Source: RPQJ01 sp963762315 (GTDB lineage Bacteria > Pseudomonadota > Gammaproteobacteria > Steroidobacterales > Steroidobacteraceae). From it: a DNA stretch of 64,000 bases. Position 1 is the stretch's first letter; each line of letters begins with the position of its first letter. A model generated the notes under the pieces. The model saw only the letters and a list, made by a program, of their open reading frames with translations, was not told where the DNA came from and made no database searches. Made by a program: the position numbers and the translations under genes. The stretch lies in NCBI GenBank assembly GCA_963762315.1, contig CAVXKO010000005.1, positions 248,001 to 312,000 on the forward strand, in the 5' to 3' direction. Shown one piece after another: positions 56,910-64,000 of the stretch.

Positions 56910-58517
56910 TCAGGTTTTCTTGATGTACACGCGGGCCGTGCGGGGCGGCACGTTGACCGCGATCCGCCCGGCATTGACTTCCAGCTTCGCGCCGCCGACC
57001 GCGTCCTGCGCCTCGCCGGATGCGCCCCACGCCGCCGGAGCGTCCACGACCGACGTGATCTCCGCCTTGCCGCGATTGATGGCCACGACCACCGCGTTGC
57101 CCGAGGCGGCGTCGCTGCGCTCGAACACGAGCAGGTCGCCGTCGGACGACAGCCGCTTGAACGTGCCGTCCGACAAGGCGCGATTCTCGCGGCGCGCCCG
57201 GATCAGCTTCTGGTAGTACGCGCGCAGGTCTTCGTCGCGCGTGAGACCTTTCCCGGGCAGCACCGCGCGCTTGCCCCAGGGCATGTCGCCCCGGTTGAGC
57301 GGCCACGTGCTGCCGGCGCGCGCGACTTCCTCGCCGTAGTAGATCGTCGGGATGCCGAGCGAAGTCATCTGCACGGCGACGCACAGCTTGAAGGCATCCT
57401 TGTCGCCGCCGAGGTTGGCGAGCGCCATCGGCTCGTCGTGCGACGAGAGGTAATGCGCGAGGTAGTGGCCCGCGCGCACCTTGTGGCGCTTCTCGAGATA
57501 GGAGGCGAACGCGATCGTGCGGCCCTTGCCCTGCACGAAGCTCTCGCAGCTGCCCTTGAAGGTGAAGTCGAACCCGGCGTTCATTTCGTCGGCGGCGAAA
57601 TAGTCGTCCAGCACCGTGGCCGACCCGCCCCACACTTCCGCGAGCAGGAAGAAGTCGTTGCCGAGCTGCTCGCGCGTTTCGCGGCGGTGGCGCTGCCAGA
57701 ATTCGTGTTCGACGTGCTTGACCGTGTCGAGGCGGAAGCCGTCGAGGCCGGTGCGGCGGGCGAGGCCGAGGTGCGCGGCGAGCAGGTAGTCCTGCACCTC
57801 CGGCAACTCGGTGCGCAGGTCGGGCAGCCCGCCCACCTGGCAGTGGAGCGCGTCTGCGGCGCAATCGACGGGCTTCGTGCGGATCCAGTCCTTCGTCGCG
57901 GGATCGAGCAGGTAACGCGCGTCGTAGCCGACGTGGTTGTAGACGACGTCGAGCAGCACCTTCATGCCGCGCGCGTGCGCCGCATCGACGAGCGCCTTCA
58001 GGTCGGCCTCGGTGCCGTAATGCGGATCGAGCTTCGTGAAATCGTCGGCCCAGTAGCCGTGGAACGCGCAGTGCTCGAACCAGCCGCCCGGTACGGTCAC
58101 GCCGACGGGCGCCTGCGAAGGCGGACAGAACTCGATCTGCTGCACCACCGGCGTGATCCAGATCGCCGTGGCGCCGAGGCTCGCGATTTCGTCGAGCTGC
58201 GCGGTGAGTCCCTGCAGGTCGCCGCCGTGCCAGCCGCCGGGATTGTTGCGATCGACCTTGTCGTCGTTCGCGCCGTTGCCATCGGCGAAGCGATCGAGGA
58301 TGACGAAGTAGAGAACCGCATCGGACCAGTCGCGTTGCGGGACGACTTTGACGATGCCGCGTGTCGAAGCTGCGGTAGTCGAACCGGGAGTCGATGACGT
58401 CGCGCAACCGGCGAGCGCGAGCGTTGCCGCAAGGCACGCGCAGACCGCGACGGAACGCGCTCCTGCGCCCAGCCGCAAGCCAACGGCAATCGCTCCCCAC
58501 CCAGTCCGTGTGCGCAT
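56910..58517 (-). CDS. GH13 alpha-amylase lipoprotein
   Basis: 535 residues from ATG 58517. The lipoprotein signal has lipobox LALAGC, so the enzyme is anchored in the envelope. The GH13 barrel has all catalytic residues: Asp264 (GLDGFRLDTVKH), Glu294 (LLAEVW) and Asp361 (LSSHDE). It also has the first conserved region VLLDVVYNHVGYDARY. The C-terminal beta-sandwich ends TARVYIKKT. It is the first gene of the malto-oligosaccharide operon and would produce the transported substrate. Confidence 0.92.
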   Translation of the reverse strand: MRTRTGWGAIAVGLRLGAGARSVAVCACLAATLALAGCATSSTPGSTTAASTRGIVKVVPQRDWSDAVLYFVILDRFADGNGANDDKVDRNNPGGWHGGDLQGLTAQLDEIASLGATAIWITPVVQQIEFCPPSQAPVGVTVPGGWFEHCAFHGYWADDFTKLDPHYGTEADLKALVDAAHARGMKVLLDVVYNHVGYDARYLLDPATKDWIRTKPVDCAADALHCQVGGLPDLRTELPEVQDYLLAAHLGLARRTGLDGFRLDTVKHVEHEFWQRHRRETREQLGNDFFLLAEVWGGSATVLDDYFAADEMNAGFDFTFKGSCESFVQGKGRTIAFASYLEKRHKVRAGHYLAHYLSSHDEPMALANLGGDKDAFKLCVAVQMTSLGIPTIYYGEEVARAGSTWPLNRGDMPWGKRAVLPGKGLTRDEDLRAYYQKLIRARRENRALSDGTFKRLSSDGDLLVFERSDAASGNAVVVAINRGKAEITSVVDAPAAWGASGEAQDAVGGAKLEVNAGRIAVNVPPRTARVYIKKT

Positions 58518-58582
58518 CGCCTGATGCCGACCTGATGTTGTAGTTCTGCCGCGTCCGCATGGCGCGGCTTCGACGCAGGGTT

Positions 58583-58600
58583 GCACGGTGCATCGCAAAA
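58583..58600. promoter_or_regulatory. Candidate operator upstream of the amylase-mal operon
   Basis: The sequence TTGCACGGTGCATCGCAA contains TGCAC-G-GTGCA and outer TTGC/GCAA arms, located 66-83 bases before the amylase start. LacI-family sugar regulators bind palindromes of this general kind; no regulator gene is in the window. Confidence 0.3.
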
Positions 58601-58626
58601 AATCAACCCTGAACAAATGCTTGCCA

Positions 58627-58647
58627 AACCCGCGCTAATCGCGGATT
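58627..58647 (-). terminator. Hairpin after the DUF5989 gene
   Basis: On the minus strand AATCCGCG-ATTAG-CGCGGGTT forms an 8-bp stem (one G-T pair) followed by TTTGG. It separates the carbamoyltransferase operon from the amylase operon; the T tract is weak. Confidence 0.4.
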
Positions 58648-58679
58648 TCGCGGCTTGCGAAACCGCCTTTTTTGCAGTC

Positions 58680-58832
58680 TCAGAAGATCGTGTAGATGAG
58701 CGCGGCCAGCGCCGATTGTTGGCTCATCACAACAAGCCCGCCGAGCAGGACGAGGACCAGGATGATGGGCAGCAGCCAGACCTTCTTCCGGACCTTCATG
58801 AACCGCCACAGGTCGCGCAGGAACTCACCCAT
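58680..58832 (-). CDS. DUF5989-family small membrane protein (SxtK-like)
   Basis: 50 residues: a basic amphipathic start (MGEFLRDLWRFMKVRKKVW) and one membrane helix (LLPIILVLVLLGGLVVM), then SALAALIYTIF. This length and pattern match DUF5989, the family of SxtK in saxitoxin clusters, where it follows a carbamoyltransferase and SxtJ as here. Role unknown; perhaps an adaptor anchoring the transferase. The gene starts 1 base after the SxtJ-like stop. Confidence 0.78.
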   Translation of the reverse strand: MGEFLRDLWRFMKVRKKVWLLPIILVLVLLGGLVVMSQQSALAALIYTIF

Positions 58833-58833
58833 C

Positions 58834-59239
58834 TCAGAACGGCTCCTCGAGGCGCGTGACGTGGTCGTCCGGCACCCGGATTCGGTAGGTCGGCGCCCCA
58901 GGGTCGAACCCGGTGCGGTATTGCAGCCGGCCGAGGCGACGCAGCACCCAGCCCGCAGGCAGGAGGATGCCAAAGAACACGCCGCCGAGCAGCAACCACG
59001 TGTTCACCGTCGCCAGCACGCGTGCGACGGGCAGCAGCGCGCGGTGGATCGGCCAGACGCTCGGCGGCCAGATCCAGCGCCATCATCACGAGCACCCACG
59101 CCGTGACGAGCGGCCAGAGCGGCTGCGGCCGGCCGGTCAGCCAGGGCCCGATGCCCCAGAACGCGATGACGATGAGCGCGGCGAGGCCGAGCGCGAAATA
59201 GCGCAGGCCCTTCGAGTCGGACCGGTCGAGGATCTTCAT
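58834..59239 (-). pseudogene. SxtJ-family membrane protein, one frameshift
   Basis: Begins MKILDRSDSKGLRYFALGLA and has three hydrophobic segments. The frame breaks near 59066, where one of two C bases appears extra. Correction gives DLAASVWPIHRALLPVARVLATVNTWLLLGG... ending RVPDDHVTRLEEPF, a full ~134-residue SxtJ-like protein. SxtJ proteins are of unknown function and are encoded between a carbamoyltransferase and a DUF5989 protein. It lies 23 bases downstream of the transferase. Confidence 0.75.
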
Positions 59240-59262
59240 GGCGTGCGCATCCGGTGTGGCCC

Positions 59263-61089
59263 TCAGTCCGGTTCGAACTCGTGGCGTGTGGCCAGCAGCG
59301 GGTGATCCTGGCGCTGCCCTTCCCGGCGCAGCAGGCAAGGGCCGATCACGAGGGCGTCCATCGCCGTTGCCATGAAGCAGCGGAACGCGTCGGCCGGGGT
59401 GCAGACGATCGGCTCGCCGCGCACGTTGAAGGACGTGTTCACCAGCACCGGGACTCCAGTTTTGCGTCCAAATGCTTCGATCAGGTCGTAAAAAGCCGCG
59501 TTCGTGTCGCGATCCACCGTTTGTACGCGGGCGCTGCCGTCGACGTGGGTGATGGCCGGCAGTGGCGATGCTACCGCGCGCAGCCGGTCCATGCCGTGCA
59601 GGCCTTGTCCAGCTTCGGTCTGCGCGACCCGCACCGGCGCGACCAGCAGCATGTAGGGGCTGGCGCGATCGAGATCGAAGAATTCGCCCGCGCGCTCGGC
59701 CAGCACGCTCGGCGCGAAGGGGCGGAACGATTCCCGGAACTTGATCTTCAGGTTGAGGTCGCGCTGCATCGCGGGGTTGCGCGGGTCGGCGAGGATCGAG
59801 CGATTCCCGAGCGCGCGGGGCCCGAACTCCATGCGCCCCTGCATCCAGCCCACGACGGCGCCGTCGGCAAGCAGCCCTGCCACGCGTTCGGAGCGATCTT
59901 CGTTCGGCATGCGCTCGTACGGGATGTCCTGCTCGTCGAGGAAGCGCTCCACCTCGTCGTCCGCCCAGGCGGGACCGAGGTAGGCGCCCGACATCGAATC
60001 GGCCGGCGCGGGTTCGCGAACCGAGTCCGCGTTTCGATACCACGCGACCAGCGCCGCACCGAGCGCGCCACCGGCGTCCCCGGCCGCCGGCTGGATCCAC
60101 AGTCCGTCGAAGATGCCCTCGCGCGCGATCAGGCCGTTCGATACGCAATTGAGCGCCACGCCGCCCGAGAGGCACAGGTTCGACTCGCCGGTTTCCGCAC
60201 GCAGTGTGCGCGCGAGGCGCAGCACGATGTCGTCGGTCACCTGCTGGATGGACGCGGCGAGGTCCATCGTCCGCTGGTCCACCGGTTCGTCGGGCCTGCG
60301 CGGCGGGCCGCCGAAGAGCGCGTCGAAGCGCTCGTTCGTCATCCTGAGGCCGGTCGCATAATCGAAGTAGCGCATGTCGAGCCGGAACGTTCCGTCGGGC
60401 TTCACGTCGACGAGGTGCTGGCGGATCGTGTCGGCGAAGCGAGGCTCGCCGTAGGGCGCGAGGCCCATCATCTTGTATTCGCCGGAGTTCACCTTGAACC
60501 CCGTGTAGTACGTGAACGCGGAGTACAGCAGCCCGAGCGAATGGGGAAAGTGCATTTCCCAAAGGGATTTCAGCTGCTTCCCGCGCCCGACCCAGGCCGA
60601 CGCCGTGGCCCATTCGCCCACGCCGTCGAGGCACAGCACGGCCGCCGATTCGAAAGGACTCGGGTAGAACGCCGACGCCGCGTGCGAGAGATGGTGCTCG
60701 CTGAACAGGATCGGCGGGATCTTCCCCCACGCGCCGGCCAGCGCCTCGAGCTGCCTGCGCAACTCGGACTTCAGGAACAGCTTTTCCTTGAGCCACACCG
60801 GCATGGCCGCGACGAACGAGCGCAGGCCGCGCGGCGCATTGGCGAGGTAGGTCTCGAGCAGCCGCTCGAACTTGAGGAACGGCTTGTCGTAGAACACGAC
60901 GGCATCGAGGTCGCGCAGGCGCAGGCCCGATGCCTGGAGGCAGTACCCGACCGCGTGCGCGGGGAACGCGGCGTCGTGCTTGCGGCGCGTGAAACGCTCT
61001 TCCTGCGCGGCCGCGACGATGCGGCCGTCGACCACCAGGGCCGCGGCAGCGTCGTGATAATATGCGGACAAGCCGAGAATTCGCTTCAC
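59263..61089 (-). CDS. NodU/CmcH-type carbamoyltransferase (SxtI-like)
   Basis: 608 residues. The N-terminal ASKHA-like kinase-fold domain has ILGLSAYYHDAAAALVVDG, EERFTRRKHDAAFP, HHLSHAASAFYPSPFESAAV, LCLDGVGEWATAS, GEYKMMGLAPYG and LCLSGGVALNCVSNG. The C-terminal domain has WMQGRMEFGPRALGNRSILADPR and VLVNTSFNVRGEPIVCTP. Such enzymes transfer carbamoyl from carbamoyl phosphate through carbamoyl-AMP to a hydroxyl on a sugar, antibiotic or toxin. GTG at 61089 follows a perfect AAGGAG site. Acceptor unknown. Confidence 0.93.
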   Translation of the reverse strand: MKRILGLSAYYHDAAAALVVDGRIVAAAQEERFTRRKHDAAFPAHAVGYCLQASGLRLRDLDAVVFYDKPFLKFERLLETYLANAPRGLRSFVAAMPVWLKEKLFLKSELRRQLEALAGAWGKIPPILFSEHHLSHAASAFYPSPFESAAVLCLDGVGEWATASAWVGRGKQLKSLWEMHFPHSLGLLYSAFTYYTGFKVNSGEYKMMGLAPYGEPRFADTIRQHLVDVKPDGTFRLDMRYFDYATGLRMTNERFDALFGGPPRRPDEPVDQRTMDLAASIQQVTDDIVLRLARTLRAETGESNLCLSGGVALNCVSNGLIAREGIFDGLWIQPAAGDAGGALGAALVAWYRNADSVREPAPADSMSGAYLGPAWADDEVERFLDEQDIPYERMPNEDRSERVAGLLADGAVVGWMQGRMEFGPRALGNRSILADPRNPAMQRDLNLKIKFRESFRPFAPSVLAERAGEFFDLDRASPYMLLVAPVRVAQTEAGQGLHGMDRLRAVASPLPAITHVDGSARVQTVDRDTNAAFYDLIEAFGRKTGVPVLVNTSFNVRGEPIVCTPADAFRCFMATAMDALVIGPCLLRREGQRQDHPLLATRHEFEPD

Positions 61090-61150
61090 GCGCGCTCCTT
61101 GCGAGCGTGCGAATCTACTCGAAAAGCACCCTGCAAGTCGCGAGGACCCC

Positions 61151-62895
61151 GTGAGCAGACAGCGCCTGCTCCTGCTGATCACCGTGCTGACGCCGCTCCT
61201 GCTGCTGGGGCTGGCGGAGGCCGTCCTGCGCGTCGCCGGCATCGGCCAGCGCGAGCCCTTGTTCGTTCCGGTGGCATCGGCGCCCGGCTATCTGCAGCCG
61301 AACGACCGGGTGATCCAGCGCTTTTTCCCCGACCCGCGCCGTGCGCCCGACGTCGCGCATCGACACGACGTGGTTCCCGGCCCGCAAGGCGCCGGGCACG
61401 CTGCGCATCTTCGTCCAGGGCGAATCGAGCGCCGCCGGGTTTCCCGTACGGGCGCTGGGCGTCGCCGGCCGCCCTTGCTGCAGCAGCGCCTGCAGCGCGC
61501 CTACCCGGATCGCAACGTCGAGGTGATCAACACCGCGATGGCGGCGGTGACGAGCTACGTGCTGCTCGATTTCGCCGACGAGATCATCGCGCAGCAAGCC
61601 TGACGCGATCGTGATCTACACCGGGCACAACGAGTACCTCGGCGTCGGCGGCGTGGGCTCGTCGCTAGGTCAGCGCGAAGTCGCCGACCCTCGCGCGGGC
61701 CGTGGCGGCCCTGCGGCACCTGCACCTCTATCGCGCGCTGGAGAAAGCTGGTGTCGTCTGCGGGCCCGGCGCCGGAGCCCGTTGTCGAATGCGCGACGGC
61801 ACGCTGATGTCGCGCGTGGCGCGCGAGCGCTCGATCCCGCTCGATTCGCCGCTCTACCGGCAGGGCCTCGAGCAATTCCGCGGCAATCTCGACCGCCTGC
61901 TGCGGAAATATCGCGAGGCCGGCGTGCCCGTGTTCATCGGCACGCTGGCGAGCAACGAGCGCGACCAGCCGCCGTTCGTGAGCGAGCCTGCGGCCGCCGG
62001 CGAGCGCGTCGGCGGCGCAGCGTTACGAACATGCGCGGGCACTCGACGCCGCTGGCCGATTCGACGAGGCACGCGCCGAGTACATCGCCGCGAAGGATCG
62101 CGACGAACTGCGCTTCCGCGCGCCGGAGTCATTCAATGCGTTGATCCGCGAACTGGCCGCGGCACGACGGCGCCACGCTGGTCGACGTGCACGGCGCGCT
62201 CGCGGCCGCGGCCCGCAACGGCATCATCGGCTCGGACCTGATGCTCGAGCACGTGCACCCGAACGTCGAGGGTTATTTCCGGCTCGCCAGCCGCGTTCTA
62301 CCCGGCGATCACGCGTGGGCCGGACGCCGACGGTCGCGATCGACGACGCGACCGCGCGCACGGGAGATGCCCGTGACCGAGATCGACCGGCTCGCGCGGC
62401 GAGTACCGCGTCGCGGTGCTGAAGAACGACTGGCCATTCGTACGGCAGCCGCGGACGACGTGAGATGCCGCCGCCACGAACCGAATCGAGGAGATTGCCC
62501 AGGCGTGGTTCGCGAAGCGGCTGTCACTGGGCTGATGCAATGAACAGCGCGCTGGGCGCATACCAGCAGGCCGGCAACGCCGCCGAGGCGGCGCGCGTGG
62601 CCGTGAACCTCGCAGACGGCTTCGTCGACTCAGGACGACGCGCAGTACACGGCAGGGCGTCTGCTGCTGCGAGCCGACGCCGCGGACCGCGCGCTTCATT
62701 ACCTGCGGCGCGCGATCGGCATCGATGCCGAGCCGATCGAGTACCAGCTGTCGCTGGCCCAGGCCCAGTTCATGCTCGGCCGGCCGGCCGACTCGATCGC
62801 GACGCTCGAGGCCATCCTCAAGCGAAGCATCCCGGCGAATCGCGCGCGCGAAGTACTGGCTCGCCGAGATGCGTCGACGCTCACCGGGCGGGTGA
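61151..62895 (+). pseudogene. SGNH/GDSL hydrolase with TPR C-terminus, multiply frameshifted
   Basis: Starts with a membrane anchor (MSRQRLLLLITVLTPLLLLG). SGNH blocks are then spread over three frames: GESSAAGFP (catalytic Ser), IVIYTGHNEYLGVGG (Gly/Asn block) and LEHVHPNVEGYFRLA (His block). ALHYLRRAIGIDAEPIEYQLSLAQAQFMLG is a TPR stretch. Frames change at ~61431, ~61474, ~61598 and several later points, and the corrected end is the TGA at 62893. At the points checked a single extra base explains the break. It is divergent from the carbamoyltransferase, and a related gene opposes it. Confidence 0.65.
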
Positions 62896-64000
62896 ACCGA
62901 GCTGCTGCAGGACGTTGCGCGCGGTCGCGTTACCGGGCTCGAGCATCAGCACCTTTTCGAGCAGGACGCGTCCCTCGTCGCGGCGTCCGGTGAGGATCAG
63001 CGCGTGCGCATGGACGAGCAGGTGATTCACGTTGCGCGGCTCGAGCTCGACCGCTATTTTCGAGTAACGCAGCGCATCGGCCGGGCGACCGAGCTCGATC
63101 AGGGCAGCAGCGCTCTCGAACTGGAGCTGCCCAGCAAACGGAAACGCATCGGCGAGAATCGCCGTGACGCGGGTGTAACCAGCCTTGTCGCCGGTGGCCT
63201 GGTAGTACCGCCGCAATTTTTCCTGTGCGTCGGGCCAATGTCGTGCGCTGAAAGTAGAGGTCCTGCGCGAGCCGCTCGCCTTCTGAAACCGGCGTCGGCA
63301 GCTGCGGCTCGGCATACGAAGCGGCGAACGGCCAGCCTGACTTGACCCGCAGCACCTTGTAGTCGCCGAGATAGCGGTCGATGTCGCTCACCGGCATCTC
63401 GGTGCGTGCGACGGCGTCCGGCACGACCACTTCGGGTCGGCCCGGTAAGCCCTGTGCGACCATCGAATCGAAGAAAGCATCCGCCAGCAGGAAATAGCCA
63501 TCGAGGTTGGGGTGCACGTGCTCGAGCAACAGGCTGTTGCCGATGAGCCCATGCGGGCTCGCGCGCTCGAACGCTGTGTGCGGGTCGACCAGCGTGGCGC
63601 CATGCGCCTTTGCCACTGCAGCCACCGTCTCATTGAAGACGGACGGCGCGCGGAAGCGCAGCGGGTCGAGATCGCGGGCCCACGCGTAGCCGCTGCGCGC
63701 AGCGTCGAAATCCTCCGCAGCCTCTGCATCCTGTGCCGCGTGGTAGGCAGTTTTCGCTGCACCGGCGGCGTCCGTCTCCGCAGCACCCAGGACGGCCAGC
63801 GGCATCTGGTCTCGCTCGTTACTCACCAGCGTGCCGATGAACACCGGGATGCCGGCGCTGCGATACTTGTCGAGCAGCCGCCCGAGATTCGATTCTGAAC
63901 TGTTCGAGGCCACGCCGGTACACCGCCGACTCGAGCGGGATGGAGCGCTCGCCTGCGACCCGCGCCATCAGCGAGTCAGCCGCCGCTGCAGGCCCCTCGC
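62881..64000 (-). pseudogene. Second SGNH/GDSL hydrolase with TPR C-terminus, partial and frameshifted
   Basis: Enters from the right edge, so its N-terminus is not seen. ERSIPLESAVYRRGLEQF, GIPVFIGTLVSNERDQM, LEHVHPNLDGYFLLADAFF and the TPR segment ALRYSKIAVELEPRNVNHLLVHAHALILTGR parallel the plus-strand gene at 61151-62895. Frame breaks lie near 63890 and 63240. Its stop overlaps that of the convergent gene by 15 bases. The SGNH His block is intact; the catalytic Ser would be beyond the window. Confidence 0.62.

Noticed and set aside
58680..61089. Saxitoxin biosynthesis
   Set aside because: Only the I-J-K-like trio is present; the polyketide synthase, amidinotransferase and other sxt genes are absent, so toxin production is not supported.

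Overview
This window looks like a chromosomal segment of a high-GC gammaproteobacterium, probably a heterotroph of the Xanthomonadales/Steroidobacterales/Nevskiales type. The pointers are an E. coli-type FadE, GspA/GspB secretion accessory proteins, several TonB-dependent receptors, a complete malto-oligosaccharide import locus and GTG starts. No rRNA, tRNA, IS element, phage or CRISPR array was seen. Family assignments were made by eye from translated sequence, so taxonomy is an inference.

Layout. 1-7 kb: the end of an amino-acid permease, fadE, a PcaD-like hydrolase, a DUF4286-DUF3667 membrane protein and dinB. 7-12.5 kb: a plus-strand operon gspA-gspB-(DhaL-DegV fusion)-(Cys/Met PLP enzyme). 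12.5-29.4 kb: housekeeping and envelope genes (rhodanese, lipocalin, RidA, GNAT, LysR, nuclease, MaoC, hydrolases, an extracellular esterase), an unusual receiver/TonB chimera, a beta-CASP nuclease, a REC-PAS-PAS-GAF-HD protein, and stress and transport genes. 29.8-33.6 kb: a TonB receptor, a methyltransferase and a YebC-family regulator. 33.7-36.7 kb: a gene-poor, partly lower-GC stretch with a phasin gene, a BrnT-like relic and orphan membrane ORFs. 36.8-43.7 kb: a YgiQ radical-SAM gene carrying an in-frame repeat array, a TonB receptor coupled to a Tat-exported aldo-keto reductase, and small envelope proteins.

43.8-58.5 kb is one minus-strand malto-oligosaccharide locus. In transcription order it encodes a lipoprotein alpha-amylase, MalK, MalE, a very long MalF, MalG, a glucodextranase-C/DOMON-like protein, an outer-membrane porin, a second DOMON-like protein with a SHOCT tail, MalQ, and a DUF4032 protein. 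Starch fragments would be cut at the surface or in the periplasm, bound, passed through the porin and ABC transporter, and disproportionated by MalQ.

58.7-64 kb holds the most interesting locus: a NodU/CmcH-type carbamoyltransferase, an SxtJ-like membrane protein and a tiny DUF5989 (SxtK-like) protein in one operon. Beside it are two convergent, mutually homologous SGNH-hydrolase/TPR genes. This looks like a carbamoyl-transfer cassette acting on an unknown glycan or lipid.

Two window-wide features matter when reading everything else. First, a REP-like palindrome family (CTCTCCCGC-TTGC-GGGAGAG) occurs in at least six places, and three times it is translated as part of a protein. Second, many otherwise intact genes are broken by what looks in nearly every case like duplication of a single base, especially in 47-64 kb. 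That pattern suggests sequence error at least as much as real decay.
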